DNA from: Aquicoccus sp. G2-2 | GTDB taxonomy: Bacteria; Pseudomonadota; Alphaproteobacteria; Rhodobacterales; Rhodobacteraceae | Direction: 5' to 3' | Length of the DNA stretch: 64,000 nucleotides | Assembly (NCBI RefSeq): GCF_034555965.1 | Contig: NZ_JAYDCK010000003.1 | Location: 496,001-560,000 of the forward strand | Part shown: piece by piece, positions 1-9,669 of the stretch | Position numbering within the stretch: the stretch's first letter is position 1 | How the letters are laid out: the number at the start of each line of letters is the position of its first letter | Translations under genes and position numbers: made by a program | Notes under the pieces: model-generated | What the model was told of the DNA's origin: nothing | Databases searched by the model: none | The model's input: the letters and a program-made list of their open reading frames with translations, nothing else

Positions 1-136
1 CTTGAGGCGTATGGCAGGTTTTGGGCGTTGAAGCGTTTCGCGTTCCTGGTCACGGGCAGGATGCCAGCGCGAGGTTACGACGAGGTTAACGCGACCGGGC
101 GCAGTGCCAGCCCGGCGAATCGGTGAGGGAAACAAC

Positions 137-1282
137 ATGACATTGACGGCAAACTGGAGCTATCCAACCGCCATCCGTTTTGGAGCGGGGCGGATTGTGG
201 AGATCGGTGAGGCCTGTGCGGGCGCGGGTATGAAACGACCACTTCTGGTGACAGATCGCGGGTTGGCGGGGTTGGAGATCACTGCGCAGGTGCTTGACCG
301 GATGGAGGCCGCAGGGCTGGGCCGGGGGATGTTTGCGCAGGTTGATCCGAACCCGAATGAAGGAAACCTCGCGGCCGGGGTCGCAGCTTTCAAGGCGGGT
401 GGCCATGACGGGGTGATTGCGTTTGGCGGTGGCTCTGGCCTTGATCTGGGCAAGCTGGTGGCGTTCATGGCGGGGCAAAGCCGCCCGGTTTGGGACTTTG
501 AGGATGTCGGTGATTGGTGGACGCGCGCGGATGCGGATGCCATCGCGCCGATCGTGGCGGTGCCGACGACGGCGGGCACCGGTTCGGAAGTTGGGCGGGC
601 CGGGGTGCTGACCAATTCGGTCAGTCACGAGAAGAAAATCATCTTTCATCCCAAGCTGTTGCCAGCCATTGTTATTGCCGATCCGGAATTGACGGTGGGG
701 ATGCCGAAACCGATCACGGCGGGCACCGGGATGGATGCGTTTGCGCATTGTCTGGAAGCCTATTGCAGCCCGCATTTCCACCCGATGAGCCAGGGTATTG
801 CGATCGAGGGGATGCGGTTGGTGAAGACATACCTTCCAAGGGCTTATGGCGATGGTGGTGACATTGAGGCGCGGGCCAACATGCTGGCGGCGGGGGCCAT
901 GGGGGCGGTGGCGTTTCAGAAGGGGCTGGGCGCTATTCATGCGCTGTCGCATCCGATTGGCGCGGTGCATGGCACGCATCACGGCACGACCAATGCGGTG
1001 GTGATGCATGAGGTTTTGAAGTTCAACCGCCCCCTGATCGAGGCGCGGATTGACGATCTGGCGAATTTCCTTGGGATTTCAGGCGGTTTTGGGGGGTTTC
1101 TTGGCTTTGTGGACGGGTTGAATGCGCAGCTTCATATCCCCGGAAACCTGACCGCGCTGGGGGTGGAGAATCCCGATCTTGGTGCGCTGACCGCCTCCGC
1201 GCTGGCGGACCCGAGCGTGGGTGGCAACCCGGTGGCGATGACGGCGCAAAATACCCGTGCGCTGCTTGAAGCTTGCTTTTGA
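137..1282 (+). CDS. Iron-containing alcohol dehydrogenase
   Basis: Predicted cytoplasmic NAD(P)-dependent group III alcohol dehydrogenase of 381 residues, a normal length for the family. The nucleotide-binding motif FGGGS lies near residues 96-100. The expected metal ligands are visible as Asp200 and His204 in a MDAFAHCLEAY stretch and as His272 and His282 in the later SHPIG and HHGTT segments. I chose the ATG at 137, which follows GTGAGGGAAACAAC, over an upstream in-frame GTG at 104 because the family usually begins close to the N-terminal substrate-fold strand seen here. The substrate cannot be read from the sequence. The next gene is convergent, so this one probably belongs to a transcription unit entering from the left edge. 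Confidence 0.9.
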   Translation: MTLTANWSYPTAIRFGAGRIVEIGEACAGAGMKRPLLVTDRGLAGLEITAQVLDRMEAAGLGRGMFAQVDPNPNEGNLAAGVAAFKAGGHDGVIAFGGGSGLDLGKLVAFMAGQSRPVWDFEDVGDWWTRADADAIAPIVAVPTTAGTGSEVGRAGVLTNSVSHEKKIIFHPKLLPAIVIADPELTVGMPKPITAGTGMDAFAHCLEAYCSPHFHPMSQGIAIEGMRLVKTYLPRAYGDGGDIEARANMLAAGAMGAVAFQKGLGAIHALSHPIGAVHGTHHGTTNAVVMHEVLKFNRPLIEARIDDLANFLGISGGFGGFLGFVDGLNAQLHIPGNLTALGVENPDLGALTASALADPSVGGNPVAMTAQNTRALLEACF

Positions 1283-1424
1283 GTGAACGGGGCGATCCGC
1301 ATGGTTAACGGCGATCCTTCCTGAGGCGGGAAGGTGTCTGCCCCCCGGCTGCCGGGTTGGCTGCGATGCGTATGGCGGGAATCGCGGAGTGTGTTAAATT
1401 CGGTTTACTTAATCCGGCGCACGC

Positions 1425-2297
1425 TCATTTGCCGTAATAGAGCGACATGACGTGCTGTGCTTCGGCAAAGAAGAGCCAGCGTGCGGCGAAAAGGCCGACG
1501 AGATGCAGCGCGATCAGCGGCACGGCGAGCAGGTGGGTGACCGGGAAGACCACGATCAGCAAAACCGGCAGGATCACGGCGCAGATGAGGGCGATGACGC
1601 GCAGTTTCAGCGCGTGTTTGCGCGCGACCGTGTAGGCCATTTCTTTCAGCAGGTAGTTTTCCCCGGTATGGGGCGGCTCAAGCTGGCGGGTTTTGCCAAT
1701 GCGGCCAAGGCCGGTCGCGCTTTCCAAGCTGCTGTTGCCGGTGGCGCCTTTGGCATCGCTTTGTATCCATGCGATGACCTGCACGATGCCCAGCACCACG
1801 AGGAGCACGGCGGCAAGCCGGGCTTGCCCGGCCAAGAGCGCGCCGCCGCCCAGTGAAAAGAGCAGGAACAGCGGCGGGGTGAGCGGGCTGTGCCAGCGTG
1901 GCACGGATTTGAGTTGGGTATAGATCATCGAGGTGGTGAAGACGGTGCCGATGCAGAGCAACGCCGCAATGCCGCCGAGCGGTTGGATGTCGGTGCCAAA
2001 GAAAACTTCACCGATGGCGAAGGGGGCCATAACCAGCAGCGCCACGACAGAGGCGATGCCTTCGCGTGAAAGCCATGAGGAGCGCCATTGCGAGAAGGCT
2101 TTGATCGCGTTCTTCTTGTTTTGCAGATGGAAGACCGAGGCCAGCAAGCCGACGACCGCGAGGCCGTAGCCGATGAAGAACATCGCGAACGCGGTCCAGC
2201 CTGTTACCTCTGGCAGGCCGATGCCGAGCCAGAAAAGCAGCCCGAAGCCAAGCCCGGAAAACGCGGTGAAGACGATGACGGAGGGAGCCGGATGCAT
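1425..2297 (-). CDS. soeC: DmsC/SoeC-type membrane anchor subunit
   Basis: Integral membrane subunit of a molybdopterin oxidoreductase, 290 residues with about eight hydrophobic segments. It would bind quinone, anchor the catalytic dimer and pass electrons between the quinone pool and the SoeB iron-sulfur subunit. The N-terminus (MHPAPSVIVFTAFSGLG) is typical of the DmsC family. It is the last gene of a soeA-soeB-soeC operon and its start lies one base after the soeB stop. The SoeABC reading, rather than DmsABC, rests on the absence of a Tat signal in the catalytic subunit. The family call is firm, but the sulfite substrate is inferred. Confidence 0.85.
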   Translation of the reverse strand: MHPAPSVIVFTAFSGLGFGLLFWLGIGLPEVTGWTAFAMFFIGYGLAVVGLLASVFHLQNKKNAIKAFSQWRSSWLSREGIASVVALLVMAPFAIGEVFFGTDIQPLGGIAALLCIGTVFTTSMIYTQLKSVPRWHSPLTPPLFLLFSLGGGALLAGQARLAAVLLVVLGIVQVIAWIQSDAKGATGNSSLESATGLGRIGKTRQLEPPHTGENYLLKEMAYTVARKHALKLRVIALICAVILPVLLIVVFPVTHLLAVPLIALHLVGLFAARWLFFAEAQHVMSLYYGK

Positions 2298-2298
2298 G

Positions 2299-3027
2299 TC
2301 AGAGCGCCTCCAGTGCTTTGTCGAGCCAGGCGAGGAAGCCTTTGGGTTCGGTGCTTTTTTCTTCGAGACGGGCTTTTGACGGCGTGTCCTTGATCCGGGG
2401 GAGGTATTTGTTGACCGGGCTGGTGCCCATTTCGGGCATCAGGTCGAACCCGCCGCGTTCGGCCACCAGTTTGGAGACCTCGGAATCAGGGTCGGCGAAA
2501 TCCCCGAAATGCCGCGCGCCGGAGGGGCAGGTGCGCACGCAGGCGGGGATGCGGTCTTCCTCCGGCAGGTTTTCGTTATAGATGCGGTCGATGCAGAGGG
2601 TGCATTTCTTCATCACCCCGGCGAGCATATCCATCTCGCGCGCACCATATGGGCAGGCCCACGCACAAAGGCCGCAGCCCATGCAATCATTTTCGTTGAC
2701 CAGCACGATGCCATCCTCGGTGCGTTTGTAGGACGCGCCGGTCGGGCAGACGGTGACGCAAGGCGCGTCTTCGCAATGCAGGCAGGACTTGGGGAAATGG
2801 ACGGTTTGCGAGCAGCCTGTTTCCGGCTGTGCCTCATAGCTGTGGACGCGGTTGAGGAAGGTGCCGTGTGGTTCGGCGCCGTAGGCGTCTTCATCCGAGA
2901 GCGGTGCGCCGTGGCCGGAGGTGTTCCATTCCTTGCAGTTGATCACGCAGGCTTGGCAGCCGACGCATGTGTCAAGGTCGATCACAAGGCCGAGTTTCTT
3001 TTCGGTGGCGGTGGGCAGGGTGGTCAT
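2299..3027 (-). CDS. soeB: SoeB/DmsB-type iron-sulfur electron-transfer subunit
   Basis: Ferredoxin-like subunit of 242 residues with four cysteine clusters expected to hold four 4Fe-4S centres: CVGCQACVINC, CLHCEDAPCVTVCP, CMGCGLCAWACP and CTLC with later cysteines. It carries electrons between the molybdenum subunit and the membrane anchor. The start is the ATG at 3027, giving MTTLPTATEKK. An upstream in-frame extension to 3072 reads through palindromic non-coding sequence and is unlikely. In the raw sequence this ATG overlaps the stop of the frameshifted soeA reading frame. After the soeA correction there is a gap of about 100 bases holding two hairpins. Confidence 0.9.
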   Translation of the reverse strand: MTTLPTATEKKLGLVIDLDTCVGCQACVINCKEWNTSGHGAPLSDEDAYGAEPHGTFLNRVHSYEAQPETGCSQTVHFPKSCLHCEDAPCVTVCPTGASYKRTEDGIVLVNENDCMGCGLCAWACPYGAREMDMLAGVMKKCTLCIDRIYNENLPEEDRIPACVRTCPSGARHFGDFADPDSEVSKLVAERGGFDLMPEMGTSPVNKYLPRIKDTPSKARLEEKSTEPKGFLAWLDKALEAL

Positions 3028-3059
3028 TGGATCAGCCTCCGGTTGGATGTGATGAGGGG

Positions 3060-3106
3060 AGCGCCCGGCCATGGGGGCGGTCGGGCGCTGCCCGGCATTG
3101 CCGGGC
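3060..3106. other. Two consecutive stem-loops between soeA and soeB
   Basis: The first stem pairs AGCGCCCGGCC (3060-3070) with GGTCGGGCGCT (3079-3089), with one non-Watson-Crick position. The second is a perfect GCCCGGC-ATT-GCCGGGC (3090-3106). They sit in the gap created once the soeA frameshift is corrected. Neither has a T-run, so they more likely shape mRNA stability or relative expression within the operon than end transcription. Their presence also argues that this stretch is not coding. Confidence 0.55.
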
Positions 3107-3129
3107 GGGGCTGTGGGGTGATGGTGTCA

Positions 3130-5957
3130 TCAGAAATCCTCCCCGAAGGCGATGTCCTTGGGGCCGGTGCCCACGGGTGATTTTTGCGCCGGGATGGCGG
3201 GTTCGGATGGCCCTCCGGGGGCGCTTTTTCAAGCCGCACGCGCAGATCAAACCAGGCCGCCTGTCCGGTGACCGGATCGGAATTGGCCCAGCGGCGGCCA
3301 TCGCCCTTGGGCGGTAGCAATTCGTTGATCAGGTGGTTGAGCAGGAAGCCGGTGGTGGCTTCTTGCGCGTCATCCGCGAGCGCCCATGCGCCGCGCCGCT
3401 TGCCAATGGCGTTCCATGTCCAGACAGTATTGCCATTGAGCGCATCCATCCGCGCGACCTGACATTTGATGCGGCCATGCGCGGAGGTGAGATAGGCCCA
3501 GTCATCGCCCTCGCCAAAGCCGTGCTTGTCCCAAAGCGGGCCGGGGATGAACAGCTTGTTGATGCCGGTGATCTGGCGCAGCCACGCGTTTTGCGACCCC
3601 CATGAGTGATACATGTGCATCGGTCGTTGGGTGAGCGCGTGAAGGGGAAATTCTTCTTCCGAAACAATCGCTTGTTCAAGCGGTAGATACCATTCCGGCA
3701 GTGGCGTCATCGAGGTTTTCAACTGTTCGCGCAGATGCTCGGGCGGGTGAATGTCGCCGCGCCCTTCGGCGGCGCGCTGAAACTTGCGCAGGGGTTCGAC
3801 GTAGAGGTTGAAAACGTAAGGCGCGGCGGCGTCGAAGAGGCCCAGTTCAACCGCCCAATCCTGATAATGCTGGTTCCACGGTTTGTAGAATTGCGCGTTT
3901 TCCGGCATGTGATTGATCCAGAAGCCGCCGTTTTCGATATATTTTTCAAGCTGGTCGGGGTTCGGCTCTCCGCGCCCGTCCTTGTCGCCGTTGGGGCCGC
4001 GAAAACCGGCCAGCGGGCCGATGCCGGGGCGGCGTTCGTGGTTGACGATGTAATCGGCGTAGTCGGCATATTTCTGGCTGCCGTCTTCGTTGACGAAACC
4101 GGGCAGGCCAAGCCGCGCGCCGAGATCGCAAAGCGCGGATTGGAAGCCTTTCACATCGCGGTCAGGTTCTACCACCGGCCAGCGGATTGAATCTGCTGCT
4201 GCTTCGGCCTCGCAAATCGGGCGGTCGAGCAGGGAAATGCAGTCGTGGCGTTCGAGATAGGTGGTGTCGGGCAGGATCAGATCGGCATAGGCGACGGTTT
4301 CGGAGCTGTAAGCATCAGAATAAATGAAGTGAGGGATGACGTATTCGCCATCCTCATCAGTGTCGGTGAGCATCCGAACGACTTCGGAGGTGTTCATCGT
4401 CGAGTTCCACGCCATATTCGCCATGTAGAAAAACAGCGTGTCGATCTTGTAAGGGTCGCCCGCGTGGGCGTTGGAAATGACCATATGCATCAGCCCATGG
4501 GCGGAGAGCGGGTTTTCCCATGTGAACGCCTTGTCGATGCGTTTGGCGCTGCCATCCTCGTTGAGCAAAAGGTGTTCCGGCCCGAGCGGATAGCCAAGGT
4601 GTGGGCCATCGAGCGGCTGACCGGGGCGCGCGCCTGCGTGCGGCTTGGGGTGGTTTTCGGGCGGTTTGGGGTAGGGCGGTTTGAAGCGGAAACCGCCGGG
4701 CACTTCGACCGAGCCAAGCAGGATTTGCAGGACATGCAGCGCGCGGCAGGTTTGAAAGCCGTTGGAATGCGCAGAGATGCCGCGCATGGCATGGAACGAG
4801 ACCGGGCGGCCCGTCATGGTGGCGTGTTTTTCGCCTTTCCAGTCGGTCCACGGGATGTCGAGGGTGATTTCTTCCTCAAACGCGACGCGGGCCAGTTCGG
4901 CGGCGGTGGCGCGGATCTTCTCGGCGGTGAGGCCGCAGCGCTCGGCCACGGCGTCGGGGGCATAGGCGGGGTCGAGGTATTTTTCCGCCAGCAGTTGAAA
5001 CGCGGGTTTGTAGGTGATGCCGCCCTTGCGCAAGCTTGCGGCGAGATCGGGTTTCACGCCTTTTGCATCGTATTTCGCTGGCTTGCCGGTGGCGCGGTCG
5101 ATGACTTGCGGCGTGCCATCATCGTCGCGCAGGAAAAGGCCGAAATCGGGGCTGTCGGTGTTGGCGTCGATCAGGAAACCGGCATTGGTGTAGCGCATGA
5201 GATAGTTGAGATCGACCTTGCCTGCCTTGAGCAGCTCATGGATCATCGAGAGGATGAAAAGCGCGTCAGTTCCCGGGGTTATGCCGATCCAGTCATCGGC
5301 CACGGCGTTATAGCCCGAGCGGATCGGGTTAACGCCGATGACGCGCCCGCCAAGTGCTTTCATCTTGCCGATGCCCATTTTGATGGGGTTGGAATCGTGG
5401 TCTTCGGCAACGCCAAAGAGCATGAAAAGCTTGGTGCGCTCCCAATCGGGTTGGCCAAATTCCCAGAACGCGCCGCCCATCGTATAGATGCCCGCGGCGG
5501 CCATGTTGACCGAGCAAAACCCGCCATGCGCGGCGTAGTTCGGAGTGCCGAAAGCCTGTGCCCAGAAGCCGGTGAAGCTTTGCGATTGGTCGCGCCCGGT
5601 GAAGAAGGCGAATTTTTCCGGCGCGGTGTCGCGCAGGGGTTTCATCCATGAGACGGCGATGTCGTAAGCCTCGTCCCAGCTTATTTCCTGAAATTCGCCC
5701 GAGCCGCGCGGGCCGGTGCGCTTCATCGGAGCGTTGAGGCGCGACGGCGCGTAATGCTGCATGATCCCGGCAGAGCCCTTGGCGCAGAGCACGCCCTTGT
5801 TGACCGGGTGGTCGCGGTTGCCTTCGATGTATTTTACCTTGCCGTTCTCAAGATGAACATTGATGCCGCAACGGCAGGCGCACATGTAACAGGTGGTCTT
5901 GCGCACCTCGTCAGAGACTTTGGGAGATGGGCGCGCGGCCAGTTTTGTATCGGTCAT
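3130..5957 (-). CDS. soeA: Molybdopterin oxidoreductase catalytic subunit, SoeA type (frameshift in sequence)
   Basis: Catalytic subunit of a DMSO-reductase-family enzyme, about 942 residues after correction. Cys23, Cys26, Cys30 and Cys58 (CYMCACRC and the later LCAKG) form the N-terminal 4Fe-4S site that precedes the bis-MGD domain. No twin-arginine signal precedes it, so the protein should face the cytoplasm. That fits sulfite dehydrogenase SoeA better than periplasmic DmsA. The raw frame loses the natural C-terminus at a G5 run (3217-3221 on the + strand). Adding one base gives an ending SPVGTGPKDIAFGEDF and a stop at 3130. Uncorrected, a low-complexity proline/arginine tail runs to 3024. 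It heads the soeABC operon. Confidence 0.82.
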
Positions 5958-6948
5958 GAGACCCCTCTGAAGTTCTGATCCGGCAACGTCACATATGTAT
6001 TTGCCTATCCGTTAAGCCGGCCAAAAACAATTCCAATATCGGCGGGCGCGGCGCGGGGCGTTGCGCGGGTAGGGGAGGGCCGGTTTGCGGCGGGCGCGGG
6101 CAACCCTTCCGCGTGTATCGAAAGTGAGGCTTCTGCGGGAGGTAGAGTGCGGATGATTCGCCTAAAATTCCATTCAATTGCCCGGCGTTTCGCTGTCGAT
6201 TGCCGGTTTGAGCGATTAGAAGAGGGGGCTGCCGGTCGCCTTCTGCGTGTTGTCGTAATCGGGGTTTATCGTAGTGCTTGGTCGGCGCCGGGGCCGCGCT
6301 AAAAAACGGCGCTGCAGGGCGATGGCCGTTGTGAAATTGAGCGCGGAAAGCCGCCCGGAAGGGACGCAGGATTTTGAAACAAAACTATGATTCTAATGAG
6401 TTTTGTTGATTTCCGACGTGTTATTGTTTCGCGTTTCGCCGGGCGATGGGGCGCAGGTTTGCATTGTTTCTGTATGCACGACAATGAAGCGCGCGCCATG
6501 ATGCGCCGCGAGTGTGGCGAACCGGGTGAGTCAGGCCGCGCGCCGGGCAGTTTGGCAGGCTGCTTCCGGTGCGATTGGATGCGGGAATGGCGGGCGAAAT
6601 CCGGCTGAATATAACGCCTGCGATGGGTGAGAAAACTCCCGCCATGGTTGAAAAATGCGGCAATCAATTGACGGATGGGCAAGTCGTGCCCTATTTTCGT
6701 CACATCCGGTCGGCCACACGGTGCCGATACCTGAACCCGCCGCGTGGGGCTGTTGGCGGGCAGGGCTGTGACGGCGGACTGGAGCCTTGTTGAGTCTTGG
6801 GGACGCAGTGGGGAAGCTGTGTGACGAACGGCCTTTAGCCTTATTGGGTCATGCTTTGAGTAATGAATAGACCAACCCTGCGGGCTGTCACGCGGGGTGG
6901 GTGCTGTCAGCCGGGCCGCATTCGCGGCGCGCCACTTGGGGAAGTGCT
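5958..6948. other. Long intergenic region without a convincing gene
   Basis: About 990 bases separate divergent soeA from the first exopolysaccharide gene. The open frames inside are arginine/proline-rich shadows without recognisable motifs or good ribosome sites. Local base composition is mixed, with an AT-richer patch around 6375-6430. It must contain the soeA promoter at its left end and probably the promoter of the sugar transferase at its right end. I saw no clear operator, tRNA, terminator or insertion-sequence remnant. Confidence 0.5.
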
Positions 6949-7638
6949 GTGAACGAACGTGTTGGTACCAGATTCGATAGGGGTTATCTGCAAGACCTGA
7001 TAAATGCTCCGGAACGGCGGCGGCGCGGCGCGGCGGTTTACCGGCGTTTTCTGAAACGGCTGCTTGATATTGCAATTGTTCTGATCGTGGCGGTGCCGGT
7101 GGTGGCGTTGCTGGTTCCGTTGATGGCGATTATCGCGCTTGACGGGCGCTCGCCGATTTATGTGCAGCGGCGGCTTGGCCGGAACGGCCGGGTTTTCCGG
7201 ATGTTCAAGCTGCGCTCGATGGTGCCGGGGGCGGATCAGATTCTTGAGGCGCATCTGGCGCGCAATCCGCAAGCGCGGGTCGAATGGAACCGGAATCAGA
7301 AGCTGAAATCCGACCCGAGGATCACCCTGTTTGGCGCGTTTATCCGCAAGTCCTCGCTTGATGAGTTGCCCCAGCTTTTCAACGTGTTGATCGGGGATAT
7401 GGCGCTTGTCGGGCCGCGCCCGATGATGGTTGAGCAACGCCCGCTTTACCCCGGTGCCGCCTATTTCGAGATGCGCCCCGGCATTACCGGGTTCTGGCAG
7501 GTGAGCGAGCGCAACGAGTCAAGTTTTGCCCAGCGTGCGCAATACGATACCGAGTATTATCGGCATATGTCCTTGTGGACCGATTTGCGGGTGTTGGCGC
7601 AGACGGTGCGGGTGGTGCTGCGCGGCACGGGGTATTGA
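6949..7638 (+). CDS. Exopolysaccharide-initiating sugar transferase (ExoY/WcaJ-type C-terminal domain)
   Basis: Bacterial sugar transferase of about 229 residues that would load the first sugar-1-phosphate onto undecaprenyl phosphate at the inner face of the membrane. One hydrophobic segment (about residues 39-63) is followed by the catalytic domain, with KLRSM near residue 90 and the DELPQLFNVLIGDM-LVGPRPM signature. The short form without an N-terminal multispanning domain resembles ExoY. The GTG at 6949 is preferred to the one at 6901 because GGGGAAG lies just upstream of it. It opens the polysaccharide locus, although it is separated from the rest by the Rieske and toxin-antitoxin genes. 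Confidence 0.9.
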   Translation: MNERVGTRFDRGYLQDLINAPERRRRGAAVYRRFLKRLLDIAIVLIVAVPVVALLVPLMAIIALDGRSPIYVQRRLGRNGRVFRMFKLRSMVPGADQILEAHLARNPQARVEWNRNQKLKSDPRITLFGAFIRKSSLDELPQLFNVLIGDMALVGPRPMMVEQRPLYPGAAYFEMRPGITGFWQVSERNESSFAQRAQYDTEYYRHMSLWTDLRVLAQTVRVVLRGTGY

Positions 7639-7645
7639 GCGCGGG

Positions 7646-8854
7646 TCAGGCGGAATGCGTCATGTACCAGTCACAAAACTGGATGCAGTGGCGTTCATCG
7701 GGGGCGAACGGGCCGGGGGTGTAATAGCGTGAGCGCGCGCCGTCGGTCATCGAGCGGCAAAGCCCGACATCTTCGGCATTGGTGACTTTCCAGACTTCGG
7801 TGAGGTGGTCGAGGTCGTAATCTTCGCCTTCCACCGCGTCCTCGTGGACAATCCAGCTTGAGTAAAGCGCGCATTTGTCGGGACCGAGCGGCAACACCCA
7901 GTTGGTTGCGATATGGTCGGAGGTGAAATGCACCCAGGCGTTCGGGTTGAACCACATCGAAAGCGTGCTTGGGTCGTAGTCATGAAACGGGCCGATCAGT
8001 TTGCGCGAGGCGGGGGCGCCGTCGAAGGTGATGGATTTGAAGGCCTCGTTGATTGGATAGCGCGCCACGCGGGCGCAATCATTGGGGGTGAAGGCCTGTT
8101 CGCGCCATGGCAGGCCTTTATCCTCCCAACGCGCAATGGCGCGGTCGAGTATCGCCTGATAGGCCGGGGTACGCGCGCCGTTGAAGCTTGACGGGTCAAA
8201 CAGTTTCAAGAGGTCGCGATGGTTGTTGTTGCAGTGGCAGCATTCGCGGTTGTTGATCATCACCATCAGCCAGCTTGCATCGAGAACCTCGCGGTGATGA
8301 TGGGCGAGCTTGTAGCCGCCCTTGGCCAGCCCGAAGGGGACGGCATAGGGGGCGATGATGTCCCTGATCTCGTCCATGTCGGTGTGGTCGGGGGTGTCGG
8401 AGAGGCAGGCGAAGAGCAGGCCGTCAAGCTCAACCACCGGGATCTGACGCAGGGCGCGGGCCTTGCCATCGAGGGAGTTCGGGTAGTCGGGGCCAAGGCC
8501 GGGGGCGTTGCGCACCGTGCCATCGTTGAGGTTATAGGCCCATTGGTGGTTCGGGCAGATCAGGCTGGCGGCGCATTTGCCGGTGTCGGATTTCAGCAAT
8601 CGCGCGCTTTGATGCGAGCAGCGGTTGACCATGCAGCGGATCACGCCATCGCTGCCGTGAAGCAGGAAATACTGATCGTCGAAGAGTTGAAAATTGAGGT
8701 AATCGCGGGGCTTTGAAATGTCGCCTCGGGTGCCGGCGAAGAACCATTTGCGGGTAAAGAGACGCTCGGCACGGGCCTGATCGAAAAGGGCATCCTGCGC
8801 GAGGCCGAAGCCGGATGCGTATTGGTTTGCGAATGTTGACGCGTGCTGATTCAT
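7646..8854 (-). CDS. Rieske non-heme iron oxygenase, alpha subunit
   Basis: Ring-hydroxylating-type oxygenase of 402 residues. The Rieske 2Fe-2S ligands are visible as Cys79-x-His81 and Cys100-x-x-His103. The catalytic iron region reads INNRECCHCNNNH, close to the NNRECYHC pattern of glycine betaine and stachydrine demethylases such as GbcA and Stc2. The C-terminus carries a DxxLC-type segment expected in these enzymes. An oxidative N-demethylase acting on a quaternary amine is therefore a reasonable inference, but the substrate is unproven and no partner reductase lies in the window. A good ribosome site (GGAGGGG) precedes the ATG at 8854. It has no evident link to the flanking polysaccharide genes. 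Confidence 0.88.
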   Translation of the reverse strand: MNQHASTFANQYASGFGLAQDALFDQARAERLFTRKWFFAGTRGDISKPRDYLNFQLFDDQYFLLHGSDGVIRCMVNRCSHQSARLLKSDTGKCAASLICPNHQWAYNLNDGTVRNAPGLGPDYPNSLDGKARALRQIPVVELDGLLFACLSDTPDHTDMDEIRDIIAPYAVPFGLAKGGYKLAHHHREVLDASWLMVMINNRECCHCNNNHRDLLKLFDPSSFNGARTPAYQAILDRAIARWEDKGLPWREQAFTPNDCARVARYPINEAFKSITFDGAPASRKLIGPFHDYDPSTLSMWFNPNAWVHFTSDHIATNWVLPLGPDKCALYSSWIVHEDAVEGEDYDLDHLTEVWKVTNAEDVGLCRSMTDGARSRYYTPGPFAPDERHCIQFCDWYMTHSA

Positions 8855-9008
8855 CTTGCGACCCCTCCCATCGGCGCAGTGCGATTGCTTATTTCGCTGT
8901 AAAACACCGCAACGCCGCGCGCTTGGCCGTTTCCGACAGGTTCACGGCGTTTGTGGGCCGGAGGGAGTGTCGGGGGAGGCGTGGGGTGCTTGAGTTCTGT
9001 GATGAAAG

Positions 9009-9030
9009 GTGTATATACGTTCATATATCC
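9009..9030. promoter_or_regulatory. AT-rich palindromic stretch upstream of the toxin-antitoxin pair
   Basis: An unusually AT-rich stretch contains the perfect palindrome GTATATAC (9011-9018) followed by TCATATAT, directly before the AAGGAGG ribosome site. AbrB-type antitoxins commonly bind such sites to autoregulate. Position and symmetry suggest an operator or the -10 region. Binding is not shown. Confidence 0.35.
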
Positions 9031-9043
9031 AAGGAGGCGCGCG

Positions 9044-9268
9044 ATGATCGAAACCAAAATCCGCAAAGTCGGCAACTCCGCCGTCATGACCCTGACGACC
9101 GAAATGTTGACGATCCTCGACGCCAAGGAGGGGGACACGCTTTTCGTTGTCCGTGGCGATGATGGCAGCCTGAAGATCACGCCACATGATCCGGCCCTCG
9201 CCGCGGCATTGGCGGCGGCGGAGATCGTCATGGATGAGAACCGTGATCTGTTGCAAGCGCTCGCATGA
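9044..9268 (+). CDS. AbrB/MazE-type antitoxin
   Basis: Small protein of 74 residues with the swapped-hairpin AbrB DNA-binding fold: TKIRKVGNSAVMTL at the N-terminus followed by ILDAKEGDTL. The C-terminal part, rich in alanine and acidic residues, would wrap and neutralise the toxin. A strong AAGGAGG at 9031-9037 fixes the ATG at 9044. The gene overlaps the toxin gene by ATGA, the usual translational coupling of type II toxin-antitoxin modules. It probably represses its own promoter together with the toxin. Confidence 0.88.
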   Translation: MIETKIRKVGNSAVMTLTTEMLTILDAKEGDTLFVVRGDDGSLKITPHDPALAAALAAAEIVMDENRDLLQALA

Positions 9269-9651
9269 CGGAGCCGATCTGGGTGCCGCTTGCGGCGGTG
9301 CTTGCCATCCATGATCGACAGATCACCCGCCATGGCGGGGCCGCCGGACAGCGAGACCGCGCGCTGCTGGAAATGGGCTGTGCGCGGGCGCTGAACCTCG
9401 CGGTCCATTCCAAGGCGAGCCTTGGCGAGATCGCAGCGGCCTATGCTTTCGGGATTGCCAAGGCGCATGCCTTCGTGGACGGAAACAAGCGCACTGCCTT
9501 CGTGACAGCAGTCACGTTTCTGCGGCTCAACGGGGTCGCGTTCCGCCCGGCGCCGATCGGCGGTGTCAGGATGATGGAGGATCTGGCTTCTGGGCAGGTC
9601 AGCGAGACGGCGTTTGCCGAGTGGCTCACGGCAGGCATGACCCCGGTCTGA
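9265..9651 (+). CDS. doc: Death-on-curing (Doc/Fic) family toxin
   Basis: Fic-fold protein of 128 residues with the motif HAFVDGNKRTA at residues 68-78, matching the Doc signature HxFxDxNKRTA. Doc enzymes phosphorylate elongation factor Tu and arrest translation. All catalytic positions of the motif appear intact, including His68, Asn74 and Arg76. The partner is an AbrB-type antitoxin rather than the classical Phd, a pairing that also occurs in other genomes. The module lies between a Rieske oxygenase and glycosyltransferases and may mark a point where foreign DNA entered the locus. Confidence 0.88.
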   Translation: MTEPIWVPLAAVLAIHDRQITRHGGAAGQRDRALLEMGCARALNLAVHSKASLGEIAAAYAFGIAKAHAFVDGNKRTAFVTAVTFLRLNGVAFRPAPIGGVRMMEDLASGQVSETAFAEWLTAGMTPV

Positions 9652-9669
9652 TGGTTTCGCAAGGCGCGG

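Noticed and set aside
1-126. Open frame from the left edge to 126 that could be the end of an upstream gene
   Set aside because: Only 41 codons, no recognisable motif, and such lengths are common by chance in GC-rich DNA.
3024-3130. Long C-terminal tail of soeA reaching the soeB start
   Set aside because: It reads as proline/arginine-rich sequence through two hairpins; a one-base correction gives a conventional C-terminus and a stop at 3130.
4245-5651. Long open frame opposite soeA
   Set aside because: Antisense shadow of a strongly supported gene; GC-rich codon bias produces such frames.
6299-7075. 258-residue open frame on the minus strand
   Set aside because: No motif, arginine/proline-rich shadow composition, and overlaps the sugar transferase gene.
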